Notes: a model not told the origin generated them from the letters alone. A stretch of DNA of 61,589 bases from Lachnospiraceae bacterium (GCA_021153325.1 JAGKTQ010000012.1:1-61589); one strand, 5' to 3'; numbered from the stretch's first letter, positions 1 through 8,879 are shown. Numbers and translations: made by a program.

Positions 1-757
1 ATATAATAGACAGTTCTCCTGTCTTTGCGGAATACCAATTGCAGGCATAAACCTCAATCCCGAAAAATACCACACCGCAAACAACTGTTACAGCCAGTGC
101 TCCTGCCTTTAATTTGGGCAGAAATTCCTGCAGTACATGTCCTAAAATATAATATCCAATATAGCCGATAAACATCACATTCGGAAAACGTTCGTATAAA
201 CTTCCTACAATGGTCTTGTACGGAAATTCAAATTTCAGCATCGTAGGTAAAAGAATCGCAAGGACAAAATAGACTCCAAGAAATACCACACATTTTACTT
301 TATCTTTCATAAAAGGCTTGATAAACGGTGTGATCAGATAAAGAGAAATCATCATCGGCAAAAACCAAAGATGATAAATCCCTTTGCCCAACAGACTATC
401 CAGTACAATGTCCTGTTTTATATTTTCAAAAGTCCATGCATTACCACTCTGTACAAAGTTTACTGTATTATAAAAAAGAAAATAAAAAAGGTATAAAAGC
501 GCCAGTCTTAACGCTTTTTTCAAATAAAATTCTTTTATGCTGTCGGTGTGTTCTTCCGCTAAAAGGAGACTGCCACTTATCATAACGAACAAGGGAACTC
601 CCAAAATGGAAAAACAGTCAAATCCGTTCATGACTTTAAAATTTGCGCTCGTTACATCCAATTCTTCCAAACAGAGTGCCGAGACATGCACGCCTACGAC
701 CATGATGCATGCCATGATCCTTAGCAAGTCCAAATAAGCCGTTCTTTTTTGTTCCAT
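1..757 (-). CDS. Membrane acyltransferase (acyltransferase_3 family), partial at left edge
   Basis: The frame is open from an ATG at 757 to the window edge (252 residues, no stop), so the 3' end is missing. The N-terminus shows the family's opening: a short charged start, then 'YLDLLRIMACIMVVGVHV', a first membrane helix with the histidine typical of acyltransferase_3 (OafA/YeiR-like) enzymes. At least five further hydrophobic helices follow, with 'FSILGVPLFVMISG' and 'YHLWFLPMMISLYLITPF', both common in this family. Such enzymes move acetyl or other acyl groups across the membrane onto sugars. It lies just downstream of the pseudaminic acid genes, so it may O-acylate the surface glycan; the substrate is inferred from context only. 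Confidence 0.8.
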   Translation of the reverse strand, partial: MEQKRTAYLDLLRIMACIMVVGVHVSALCLEELDVTSANFKVMNGFDCFSILGVPLFVMISGSLLLAEEHTDSIKEFYLKKALRLALLYLFYFLFYNTVNFVQSGNAWTFENIKQDIVLDSLLGKGIYHLWFLPMMISLYLITPFIKPFMKDKVKCVVFLGVYFVLAILLPTMLKFEFPYKTIVGSLYERFPNVMFIGYIGYYILGHVLQEFLPKLKAGALAVTVVCGVVFFGIEVYACNWYSAKTGELSII

Positions 758-809
758 ACCATTTTCCTACCACGCAATTTTATAAATTGCAAAATTTACA
801 TGAATGTTT

Positions 810-1388
810 CTATTGTTCATGCAAAATACGATATTTTACCTCTGCAATTTTCCAATCTTCTTCTGTATCAATGTCCTGCACTTGCATTTCCTCCATAAAA
901 AGCGGCATAGTCTTGTCCATTACCACTTTCTTTTCCTCCAAGAAACGCTGTACATTCAAACAATAGAACTGTCCACAATCATGATAAAAAGGCTCTAGAT
1001 CCTGCGAGCGACAGTTCATGTATTCTTCCCACTTCGGTGTCAAAGTACCTTTTTCATCTACTACTACTGCACGCTGAGGAGGGAAGGAAAATTTCACGAC
1101 CGGCATCACACTGTCTGCCTGATTTTCTACTAAAAGTTCCATTGCCTGTTTTATATTTTGTGCAGTCACAAACGGAGCTGTTGGATAAATACAGCAAATA
1201 TGAGTAAAGCTCTTACCTCGTTTCTCATATTCTTGAAGTACTTCCTCCAGCACATCGGCAGTCGTTGCAAAATCATCCGAAGTTTTCTCGCTTCTAAAAA
1301 AAGGAACTACTGCGATGTTCTTACGCGGAATGCGCTTGCTTCCACCTCTCGCCGTAATAATAGCAAGAGTACTTTTTGTCTTTTCCAT
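810..1388 (-). CDS. pseF: Pseudaminic acid cytidylyltransferase (PseF-like) with an internal in-frame deletion
   Basis: PseF activates pseudaminic acid with CTP to CMP-Pse. The N-terminal nucleotide-binding signature 'ARGGSKRIPRKNI' is intact (about residues 13-25) and so is the C-terminal half, including 'CCIYPTAPFV', 'QDLEPFYHDCGQFY' and 'VQDIDTEEDWKIAE'. Directly after 'RKNI' the protein jumps to 'VVPFFRSEKTSDDF'. In the family as I know it, about 40 residues lie between these motifs (the 'FCGKPMIAYSIEAAL' helix and the 'STDDEEIA' strand). The gene is 192 codons against about 230 usual, and the frame is kept. The product may be inactive. It follows pseC by 15 bp, so it is cotranscribed. 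The identity is firm and loss of function is inferred. Confidence 0.8.
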   Translation of the reverse strand: MEKTKSTLAIITARGGSKRIPRKNIAVVPFFRSEKTSDDFATTADVLEEVLQEYEKRGKSFTHICCIYPTAPFVTAQNIKQAMELLVENQADSVMPVVKFSFPPQRAVVVDEKGTLTPKWEEYMNCRSQDLEPFYHDCGQFYCLNVQRFLEEKKVVMDKTMPLFMEEMQVQDIDTEEDWKIAEVKYRILHEQ

Positions 1389-1403
1389 TTTCTCTCATTC
1401 TTC

Positions 1404-2597
1404 CTATTTTCTATAAGCATCTACAATCTTTTTCACTGCATGGATTACATCATCCACATCTTCCTCTGTCAAAGAATAATACAATGGCAGACTCATTTCT
1501 TCACTGTAGAGTTTTTCCGCCTCTGGACACAACCCACGCTTGTAGCCCAAATGCTCATAATGAGGCATATAGTACACCGGAATATAATGTACATTACAGC
1601 AAATATTCTCTGCGTTCATTGCTGCAAAAAATCCGGCACGATCAATATTCAGCTTTTCAGGACGGATACGCAAAATATATAAGTGGCGCGTCGTATCAGA
1701 CTCTGGTATCTCTTCCTGTACAAAGAGCTCCGGCATCTGACGGAATGCCTCATCATACTTTTTCACAATTTCTTTTCTTCGTTCGCTGAACATTGGCAGC
1801 TTATCGAGCTGGCTTAACAACAATGCTGCCTGAATGTCTGTTATTCTGTAATTGTAGCCTAAGTCTAACATTTCATAATACCACGGGCCGTCACTCTCAT
1901 GTTCCATAAGAGATTCTTTTCTCGTAATACCATGCGCTCTATAAAGCAACAGCTTTTCATATAATTCTTCGCTGTTTGTCAAAATAGCTCCGCCTTCTCC
2001 ACCGGTCACTGTTTTTACCGGATGAAAACTGAAGGTTGTCATGTCAGCGATAGAGCCTACGCCTTTGCCTTTATATTTTGTTCCGATGGAATGTGCACCA
2101 TCTTCAATCAAAAGGATTCCTCTCTCATGACAGATAGACAGAAGTTCGTCCAATTCTACTGCCTGTCCTGTAAAATCAACTGCTACTACCGCTTTTGTAG
2201 CATCGGTAATGTTTTCTTTCACCTTAGTAGGGTCGATATTATAGGTTTTCGGATTGATGTCAGCAAATACCGGTTTTGCACCGCAATACAATGCACAGTT
2301 CGCACTGGCAGCAAACGTGATTGGCGTGGTGATGACCTCATCTCCTGCTCCGATTCCAGCAGCCATACACGCTACATGTAATGCAGCCGTTCCGTTGCTG
2401 ACTGCTACGGCATATTTTGCTCCGGTAATCTCACAGAGTTTTTGCTCCAATTCTGTAATTTTCGGTCCGCAGGTCAGATAATCACTGACGAGTACCTTAG
2501 AAACCGCCTCTACGTCTGCCTCGTCAATATATTGATGACCGTAAAATAATTTCGATTCTCTAACCGGCTTTCCACCGTTTATTGCTAATTGTTCCAT
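1404..2597 (-). CDS. pseC: UDP-4-amino-4,6-dideoxy-N-acetyl-altrosamine transaminase (PseC)
   Basis: A PLP-dependent DegT/DnrJ/EryC1 aminotransferase of 397 residues, the usual length. The N-terminus 'INGGKPVRESKLFYGHQYID' is typical for PseC. The nucleotide/PLP-binding stretch 'VSNGTAALHVACMAAGIG' and the PLP lysine motif 'FSFHPVKTVTGGEGGA' (about residues 190-205) are present. It uses glutamate to aminate the 4-keto sugar made by PseB, the second step of CMP-pseudaminic acid synthesis. The gene lies between pseB (104 bp upstream) and pseF (15 bp downstream) in one minus-strand unit. PseH, PseG and PseI are not in the window and could lie past the left edge. Confidence 0.9.
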   Translation of the reverse strand: MEQLAINGGKPVRESKLFYGHQYIDEADVEAVSKVLVSDYLTCGPKITELEQKLCEITGAKYAVAVSNGTAALHVACMAAGIGAGDEVITTPITFAASANCALYCGAKPVFADINPKTYNIDPTKVKENITDATKAVVAVDFTGQAVELDELLSICHERGILLIEDGAHSIGTKYKGKGVGSIADMTTFSFHPVKTVTGGEGGAILTNSEELYEKLLLYRAHGITRKESLMEHESDGPWYYEMLDLGYNYRITDIQAALLLSQLDKLPMFSERRKEIVKKYDEAFRQMPELFVQEEIPESDTTRHLYILRIRPEKLNIDRAGFFAAMNAENICCNVHYIPVYYMPHYEHLGYKRGLCPEAEKLYSEEMSLPLYYSLTEEDVDDVIHAVKKIVDAYRK

Positions 2598-2700
2598 GAT
2601 TTCTCCTATCTGCCGCTTCTGCGGACGTTTTATATATCTCTCCTCAACTTACACGATAAGGGACAGCTTACACCGTCCCTCACATTTTCACACACTTTTC

Positions 2701-3693
2701 CTAATGTGCATCTACTGTTTTTAATAATTCGCGAATTTCTTCCACGCTCAGCCACTCTGTATTGTTGCCTGAACTATAAGAAAATCCATCCGGTACTTTC
2801 TTTCCTGTCGGAACCGGGCGTTTGCTGTCACTCCATACCATCTGTGGATATACAATGAAATGCTTGTCATATTCATAGGTCGTCATAGAATCTTCAACCG
2901 TTACCATGATTTCATGAAGTTTTTCACCCTCACGGATTCCAACCTCCGGCATTTTACAACCCGGAAGCATAGCTTCAGCAAGATCTGTAATCTTAAAGGA
3001 AGGAATCTTACTGATGAAAGTTTCTCCACCCTTTGCTTCTTCTAATGCTTTGATCACAAGCTCTACGCCCTGTGTCAAGCTGATCCAGAAACGTGTCATA
3101 CGATAATCTGTGATCGGCAGTTCCGTTCCGCCATTATTGATGATATTTTGGAAGAATGGAATAACAGAGCCACGGCTTCCTGCAACATTTCCATAACGAA
3201 CAATAGAAAAGCTGATGTCTTTGCTTCCTGCATATGCATTTGCTGCAATAAACAACTTATCAGAAACTAATTTTGTACCGCCATATAAGTTTACCGGGTT
3301 AACGGCTTTATCTGTGGAAAGTGCTACTACTTTCTTTACATTGCTGTCCAGTGCAGCATCAATAATATTTTGTGCACCATGGATATTTGTTTTGATCGCT
3401 TCATTTGGATTGTATTCACATGCCGGAACCTGTTTCATAGCAGCTGCATGAATGACATAATCTACTCCTTCAAAAGCTCTCTGCAAACGTTCTTTATCAC
3501 GTACATCTCCAATAAAGAAACGCAGCTTGTCCTTGTATTCTTTAAAGTCATTTGCCATGATGAACTGTTTAAATTCATCACGGGAATATATAATAATTTT
3601 CTTTGGTTCGTAATGCTCTAACACATATTTTGTAAAGCATCTTCCAAAAGAACCTGTTCCACCTGTAATTAAAATAGTTTTATTATTTAACAA
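2701..3693 (-). CDS. pseB: UDP-N-acetylglucosamine 4,6-dehydratase, inverting (PseB)
   Basis: A short-chain dehydrogenase of 330 residues with the Rossmann motif 'ILITGGTGSFGRCF' at the N-terminus, the 'VIHAAAMKQVPACEYNP' stretch that carries the PseB/FlaA1 catalytic lysine region, and 'STDKAVNPVNLYGGTK' with the YxxxK-like pair. It converts UDP-GlcNAc to the 4-keto-6-deoxy-L-arabino sugar, the first step of pseudaminic acid synthesis. The start codon appears to be TTG (3691-3693), preceded by AAGGAG at a good distance; there is no better ATG upstream. It heads the pseB-pseC-pseF unit, and a candidate promoter lies at 3769-3797 against the edge of a palindromic element. Confidence 0.92.
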   Translation of the reverse strand: MLNNKTILITGGTGSFGRCFTKYVLEHYEPKKIIIYSRDEFKQFIMANDFKEYKDKLRFFIGDVRDKERLQRAFEGVDYVIHAAAMKQVPACEYNPNEAIKTNIHGAQNIIDAALDSNVKKVVALSTDKAVNPVNLYGGTKLVSDKLFIAANAYAGSKDISFSIVRYGNVAGSRGSVIPFFQNIINNGGTELPITDYRMTRFWISLTQGVELVIKALEEAKGGETFISKIPSFKITDLAEAMLPGCKMPEVGIREGEKLHEIMVTVEDSMTTYEYDKHFIVYPQMVWSDSKRPVPTGKKVPDGFSYSSGNNTEWLSVEEIRELLKTVDAH

Positions 3694-3768
3694 TTTGGAC
3701 TCCTTCCCTGCCCACTCATCTTAAAAGCATGATTGCTTTATTGTGCGGCAGATTGCTCTAAACAATTT

Positions 3769-3797
3769 ATTTTATCATATTAAATCTCGAAGGGCAA
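3769..3797 (-). promoter_or_regulatory. Candidate promoter for pseB
   Basis: On the minus strand TTGCCC (3792-3797) and TAAAAT (3769-3774) are separated by 17 bp, a sigma-A-like arrangement about 75 bp before the pseB start. The -35-like hexamer is part of the terminal repeat of the palindromic element at 3791-3990, so the element may have supplied it. This is inference from spacing only. Confidence 0.4.
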
Positions 3798-3990
3798 GAT
3801 GTTGTAGAATGTAAGGTTTGCCGGCTAGGGCAATTACTTTTCCGTTCGGACACGCTTGCGCTCGATTCCAGACGTAACGGCACGTAAGCTTGTAAAGGAC
3901 ACAAGCTAAGTGCCGACGTCCTCCAACGGTCCTCATGAAAAAGTAATTGCCCTAGCCGCTTCTCCCCCTACAGAACAACTAGTTTGCCCT
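3791..3990. mobile_element. Palindromic MITE-like repeat element, about 200 bp
   Basis: The two ends are long imperfect inverted repeats. AGGGCAA starts the left end (3791) and TTGCCCT closes the right end (3990). Further in, CGGCTAGGGCAATTACTTTT (3822-3841) faces AAAAGTAATTGCCCTAGCCG (3939-3958) with perfect pairing. The centre holds a second hairpin, AAGCTTGT/ACAAGCTTlike arms around 3885-3908 flanked by CGGCAC/GTGCCG. There is no open frame for a transposase. The structure fits a non-autonomous palindromic element; the family is not known to me. Its right end forms the last codons and stop of the glycosyltransferase gene at 3979-5016. A GA dinucleotide lies beside both ends and may or may not be a target duplication. 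Confidence 0.65.
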
Positions 3991-5016
3991 GATTTTCTTT
4001 CTTAGCAAACGATAGGCATTTAGCGCTCGGTAGTATAAGAGGAAAAACAGGCTGGATTGCATGTGGTATTTTATCAGGCGTTTTTGTTCTGTATCGTAGG
4101 CCTGTACAAAATAAGGATTTTGCTGAAAATCCGGGAACTCTTCTTTTATGCCTTTTGCCATTTTCCTAAGAAAAGATATTTGAACCCGCTCACCTGAAAC
4201 AACATAGGAAAACAAAGTATTCACATAATAAAGTTCGGTAAAGCGGTATTCCAGTTCTAATTTATAGGGTTCATAAAAACCGGCTTTTTTACACCATGCT
4301 ACAAGCATTTTCCCGGTGGTCATTCTATCTTCGCACTTTGCACGGCTTAAGTGGTGTACGGTAGAAGCTTCATGCTGATAGTAATAATAAAGTGGTTCAT
4401 CTACCAGTTCGAAATGTTTGAAATGCAACATCCACACAGGGGCAGCGCAATTATCCTCGTAAAATACGTGCTCCGGGAATTTTAGCTGATACTTGTCTAT
4501 GACTTCTTTTTTGTAAATCTTGATCACCATACTTCCAGGCTTTCGCATCAATGATCTATACTGCTCCGCTCCCAAAACACCTGTCTGTTCCATGGTGTTA
4601 TTGATCACGACCCGGCCGGGTGCTTTGGACTGTTTATCTGTGATCTGATACTGACAGCCTACTACATCCGCTCCGGTTTCTTCTGCCCTTTTCAAGAGCT
4701 TTTCGTACATATCCTCCGCCGCAAAATCATCACTGTCGAAAAAGCCGATCCACTCTGCTGCAGCATATTGCATTCCAAAATTTCTTGCACCGCCCTGCTT
4801 CCTGTTTTCCGGCGTCTGATAAACTTTTATCTTCTCCGGGAAATTCTCTTCATATTTTTTCAAAATCTGCATAGATTCATCCGTAGAACAATCATCTACA
4901 CAAATGATCGCATATTCCGATACCTTCTGCCTTAACAGCGAATCCAGACAATACTCCAATTTTCCATCCGCCGCCATGTTATACACCGGCACAATAATAC
5001 TCAGTTTCATACACAT
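3979..5016 (-). CDS. Glycosyltransferase family 2
   Basis: A GT-A fold glycosyltransferase of about 345 residues. The N-terminus 'MKLSIIVPVYNMA', the 'CVDDCSTDES' loop and the 'WIGFFDSDDF' DxD-type motif near residue 90 are all present. The C-terminal part ('VFYEDNCAAPVW', then a Tyr-rich stretch) is like polysaccharide GT2 enzymes. I place the start at 5016 because GAGAGG lies about 7 bp before that ATG; 5031 and 5010 are possible. It probably adds one sugar of the surface repeat unit, on the cytoplasmic face. Unusually, the final codons (Arg-Ala-Asn and the TAG stop) lie in the terminal repeat of the palindromic element, so the natural C-terminus may have been altered. Confidence 0.85.
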   Translation of the reverse strand: MCMKLSIIVPVYNMAADGKLEYCLDSLLRQKVSEYAIICVDDCSTDESMQILKKYEENFPEKIKVYQTPENRKQGGARNFGMQYAAAEWIGFFDSDDFAAEDMYEKLLKRAEETGADVVGCQYQITDKQSKAPGRVVINNTMEQTGVLGAEQYRSLMRKPGSMVIKIYKKEVIDKYQLKFPEHVFYEDNCAAPVWMLHFKHFELVDEPLYYYYQHEASTVHHLSRAKCEDRMTTGKMLVAWCKKAGFYEPYKLELEYRFTELYYVNTLFSYVVSGERVQISFLRKMAKGIKEEFPDFQQNPYFVQAYDTEQKRLIKYHMQSSLFFLLYYRALNAYRLLRKKIRAN

Positions 5017-5049
5017 TACTTCGCCTCTCATGACAGGAATATCGTATTA

Positions 5050-6798
5050 TCAGCGTTCCTGCTCTATCTTTCCATCTTGCACGCGATACACCATATCGCA
5101 CTTTTCAATCGTCTGTAAACGATGTGCAATAATAACAAGTGTTTTTCTACCATGTAAACGATTGATTGCATCCATGATAGCAGCTTCTGTCTCATTGTCC
5201 AATGCCGATGTAGCCTCATCCAAAATCAAAAGCTCTGGATCATTATACAAAGCTCTCGCGATACCTATTCTCTGTCTTTGTCCACCAGAAATACGGATTC
5301 CTCGTTCACCTACTCCGGTATATACACCATCCGGAAGGCTCTTTACAAATTCATCCAACTGCGCTTCCTTTAAAGCATGCCACAGCTTTTCTTCATCAAT
5401 TTCTTCTTCCGGCACACCAAATGCTACATTTTGTCTAATGTCCGCATTTAACAGCGTGATCATCTGCGGAATATAACCGATATTTTTCAGCCACTCTCTG
5501 TAGTGCTCCAGTACATTCACACCATCTGCTGTGATCGTACCGCCTTTTAATTTCAAAAGTCCTAACAGGATATCCACTACCGTTGTCTTTCCGGCACCAG
5601 AACCACCAACAATACCGATAGAAGTACCGACCTTAATCTTCAGATTTGCATGGTCAAAAATTAATTTTTCTGAATTTGGATAGGAATACGTAATATCATT
5701 CAATGCGATTTCCTTCGTAACAGGCAGCTTGTCTTCTGCCTCTTTCGCATAGGACATATCAACATTTTCTTCACTAATATCCTCTACCAGATTGTCACTT
5801 ACATTCATGAAGAATGGTTCACAATACGCAATCTGCGTCATCTGATTGTTAATACGGCTTGCAGATGGCATCAGACGCACTGCCGCTGTAGCAAAAGCTG
5901 CTATCATACTAAGCATACTTGTCATTTCCACACCATTCAAAACAAGAATCAGCATATAAGCTACCATTCCTGCAATACAGACTGTTTCGATCAAAAGCTT
6001 CGGTGCACTGCTGAACAGATTCAGACGCTCCATTGCATTCACAAATCCACGTCCCTGCTTCATATATTCATTCACAAAATACTGCTCTTTTCCTGCCACC
6101 TTCACTTCCTTAATACCGCATACTGCCTGTGAGATCCACTGGTACATGGAAGCTCCGTAATCCTGATTTTCCTTTCCGGTACGGTTCATGATCGGTTTGA
6201 TGATTTTTTTAATAACGATTAAAGTAACAAGTAAAAGTGTGGCAATAACGATCGTCATCATGGGGTCCATAATGAACAGTACTGCTGCCAATACTGCAAA
6301 TACGATTCCTTCGGAAATGACCTGTAACAGTGCCAGTATCAAACCGTACATATTATTTACATCCCCTGCAATGCTTCTCTGAATCGTTGCTGTATCCGCA
6401 TTCAGGAAATACTCATACTCTTTTTTAATATAACTCTTTAACAGTCTCTGCGCTGTATAAAACTGGTTTGTATACACAAAATGATACATTTTTTTCTGTT
6501 GGTAGAACAAGAACAGGTTTTTACAAACAAATGCAAAAATAAGCGCCACCATAACAATGACTGTCAGCTGTGTAGCTGTTGTAATATGGAATGTATCGTA
6601 AAACTTCTGTATGATCGGATACTTTTCTCCGTATTTTTCCATAGAACCAGGAGTCAGGATCATCGTAACTACCGGAATGACCAGTCCAATGCTTACCGCC
6701 TCCAATATAGCGCCGATTAACATCAATACAAGCAGTTTCACCATCTGCTTTTTTTGGGTCTTGTTCATTAACTTCATTAGTTTTTTGTATATCTTCAT
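5050..6798 (-). CDS. ABC transporter, fused membrane and ATPase domains (PglK/MsbA-like)
   Basis: A type I ABC exporter half-transporter of 582 residues. The N-terminal half has six hydrophobic helices (about residues 20-310). The ATPase domain (about 350-580) has Walker A 'GGSGAGKTT', signature 'ISGGQRQRIGIARAL' and Walker B 'LLILDEATSALD'. The start at 6798 has GGAAAGG 8 bp upstream and avoids overlap with the previous gene. Its opening and overall layout resemble PglK/WlaB, which flips lipid-linked oligosaccharides. It sits among glycosyltransferases, and I see no Wzx flippase in the locus, so a lipid-linked sugar flippase role is a reasonable inference. The general ABC assignment is secure. 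Confidence 0.85.
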   Translation of the reverse strand: MKIYKKLMKLMNKTQKKQMVKLLVLMLIGAILEAVSIGLVIPVVTMILTPGSMEKYGEKYPIIQKFYDTFHITTATQLTVIVMVALIFAFVCKNLFLFYQQKKMYHFVYTNQFYTAQRLLKSYIKKEYEYFLNADTATIQRSIAGDVNNMYGLILALLQVISEGIVFAVLAAVLFIMDPMMTIVIATLLLVTLIVIKKIIKPIMNRTGKENQDYGASMYQWISQAVCGIKEVKVAGKEQYFVNEYMKQGRGFVNAMERLNLFSSAPKLLIETVCIAGMVAYMLILVLNGVEMTSMLSMIAAFATAAVRLMPSASRINNQMTQIAYCEPFFMNVSDNLVEDISEENVDMSYAKEAEDKLPVTKEIALNDITYSYPNSEKLIFDHANLKIKVGTSIGIVGGSGAGKTTVVDILLGLLKLKGGTITADGVNVLEHYREWLKNIGYIPQMITLLNADIRQNVAFGVPEEEIDEEKLWHALKEAQLDEFVKSLPDGVYTGVGERGIRISGGQRQRIGIARALYNDPELLILDEATSALDNETEAAIMDAINRLHGRKTLVIIAHRLQTIEKCDMVYRVQDGKIEQER

Positions 6799-6850
6799 GT
6801 TTTTCCTTTCCATGCAGGTCTGCTGCAATATGCCTTCACACAGCTTTCTT

Positions 6851-7924
6851 TTAAATAGCTGCATTATAATTGTGCAATTCCGGATCCTCATAAGCATCCC
6901 AGAAGGATTGTCCCAAATTGATCTTTTCATCCGCAAAATCTATCGTATCCAATGCTGTTGTCACAATGGAAATTGCCAGCTTAAAATGTACGCCCTCTAT
7001 AAAATTTAACACTTCGATCGGAAACTTGCCCTTGATCACCGTACATTCCGGGAACAAATTCTCATAATCCACTACATCACGCGGATGGGGCTTAATGACA
7101 ACATGGCAACCATTTGCATAATCCCGTATGATGTCCTTACATATCTGTACTCTTGTTTCTAATAGTTTTGGATGAGGCTGCGATAAAAATAACATGCAAT
7201 TACCATCTTTCGCCTTATCTCCAAGTTCTTTCATAAATGCTTCCGCATCCGGCATGAACACTTTTAAGATCATTCTTTTCTGCTGAGCACTAAGTGCAAG
7301 TTCCAATGGCTTTCTTGGTACTTCCTTATATTTTTCAAAATCATATTTCAAAACAGAGCGATCATTAATTTCCATGTCCAGACAATATTTTCCATATCCA
7401 TTCTGCATGAAAATAATATTTTTCTTTGCCAAAAATGCCTTTAACTCAAAATGCCCCCGGTTTTCATAGCGGGCACCATCCAGATATTTCAGACAGTCAA
7501 GCCCATCCTCCATGGCATGATAATAAATATGCTTATAGCTTAAATACCATCCAATCGGATCCCAGTCACAGTACACATAAATATCCTTATACTGCTTAAA
7601 ATCTATCGTAATAAAGGGTTCCATCTTCTTTGGCAGCTTTTTTGTCAAAATAATACGGTTCCACATATGCCAGAGCACGTTGTTGTGAGACTTTTTATAT
7701 TTTGCAAGCTCTGGGAAGTCTGCATCCTTTTTTTCTTCCAGAATATGCACTTTCCGAAACATCCCTGACGCTTCCAGCTGCTCCTTAAGAGAACCGAAAT
7801 CCGTAGACATGGTGCTCAAAGCAATATCTGCCTTCCCCCATTCTTCCTTCGGGAGGTTACATTCCTTCAATAAAGTTACATATACATTGTAAAATGTATG
7901 GCATACATAAATTCTATCAAGCAT
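6851..7924 (-). CDS. Sialyltransferase-like glycosyltransferase (GT52 type)
   Basis: A soluble protein of 357 residues. It carries motifs seen in bacterial GT52 and polysialyltransferase families: 'YHAMEDG' (about 135-141), 'LFLSQPHP' (245-252), 'VIKPHPRD' (276-283) and a late 'SIVTTALD' serine/threonine stretch. These enzymes use CMP-nonulosonic acids as donors. The nearby pseB-pseC-pseF genes point to CMP-pseudaminic acid as a possible donor, but that is inference. It overlaps no neighbour and lies 1 bp downstream of the next glycosyltransferase gene, so the two are coupled. The alternative is another GT-B enzyme with a KPHPRD loop. Confidence 0.65.
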   Translation of the reverse strand: MLDRIYVCHTFYNVYVTLLKECNLPKEEWGKADIALSTMSTDFGSLKEQLEASGMFRKVHILEEKKDADFPELAKYKKSHNNVLWHMWNRIILTKKLPKKMEPFITIDFKQYKDIYVYCDWDPIGWYLSYKHIYYHAMEDGLDCLKYLDGARYENRGHFELKAFLAKKNIIFMQNGYGKYCLDMEINDRSVLKYDFEKYKEVPRKPLELALSAQQKRMILKVFMPDAEAFMKELGDKAKDGNCMLFLSQPHPKLLETRVQICKDIIRDYANGCHVVIKPHPRDVVDYENLFPECTVIKGKFPIEVLNFIEGVHFKLAISIVTTALDTIDFADEKINLGQSFWDAYEDPELHNYNAAI

Positions 7925-7925
7925 T

Positions 7926-8879
7926 TTATCTGCTCCATTTCTTCAGCTTTCCTTCCAGCTTATATTGCAGAGTATAGCGGTTAAAAGGTCTTTTCGCAAG
8001 TTTTATCCCTGCGATCCGCATACATTTACGCTTATCAGGAAAGCAATTATTTTTTCTATAATAACGATAAAAATATCGCATAGCATGCTCTTTTTCATCT
8101 GGGAGATGCCAGATACATACCGGATTATATACCGTATTCGTACTGATCAAATAAAAATCATTCGTCCAGTAGCGGTAAATATACGGAACCGCTGCAACGA
8201 TTTCTGTTGTTTTTCCTTTTGCAGCTGCAATGGAAAGAATTGTTTCATCTCCAGTATGGTCATCCACCTGAAAATTCTTTTCTTTCATCCTATCATATAC
8301 TTCCTGACACTCTGTCATGAATGTGCAAAGATCCGTGCGATTACCACACACATATTCTCCACCGTAATGCACCAAGTTCATCGGTTTCTCATACAGACGG
8401 AAGTAATCTTCGCGGATTCGCTCTCTGTCATGGTGATGATAGGAATGTCCTAACGGATATAAAATAACACCTGTTTCGCATTCTTCCCACATCTCTTCGT
8501 AACATTTCTGTGTGATCGTATCCGTATCCAACAGCAAATACTTGTCATAGTTTTCCTCTTCTACTACATAGGAAAGCGCACAAAGCTTAAAAAAGGCAAG
8601 CGCCCATACAAAATTGTCCGGCATCACAAATCTGTCAAACGGAATTTCCTTGACTTTTATATTTTCTTTTTCAAACAAAGTCTTATATTGCAGTGGAATT
8701 TCCGCATTAACCACGAGCATAACATCATCCTGCGGATTTTTTAATGCAGCCGACTTTAAAGAAACAAAAATATTTTCCATATAAAGTGCAAGCTTCTTAT
8801 CATCCATTTTTCCCTGCAGCTGCATAGACGTTTTGTAATTTTCCTTAAATGCAAACGCATTCATGATCAGATTTGCCAT
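7926..8879 (-). CDS. GT-A fold nucleotide-sugar transferase (GT8-like)
   Basis: A protein of 317 residues with a clear DxD motif, 'YLLLDTDT' at about residues 111-118, preceded by 'WALAFFKLCALSYVV', the arrangement of GT8-like and related nucleotide-diphosphosugar transferases. A later stretch, 'VDDHTGDETILSIAAA', matches the acceptor-side aspartate/glutamate region of such enzymes. The C-terminus is strongly basic (Lys/Arg rich), as is usual for peripheral membrane transferases. It is transcribed with the GT4 gene upstream (27 bp gap) and the GT52-like gene downstream (1 bp gap). The sugar it transfers cannot be told from sequence. Confidence 0.7.
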   Translation of the reverse strand: MANLIMNAFAFKENYKTSMQLQGKMDDKKLALYMENIFVSLKSAALKNPQDDVMLVVNAEIPLQYKTLFEKENIKVKEIPFDRFVMPDNFVWALAFFKLCALSYVVEEENYDKYLLLDTDTITQKCYEEMWEECETGVILYPLGHSYHHHDRERIREDYFRLYEKPMNLVHYGGEYVCGNRTDLCTFMTECQEVYDRMKEKNFQVDDHTGDETILSIAAAKGKTTEIVAAVPYIYRYWTNDFYLISTNTVYNPVCIWHLPDEKEHAMRYFYRYYRKNNCFPDKRKCMRIAGIKLAKRPFNRYTLQYKLEGKLKKWSR

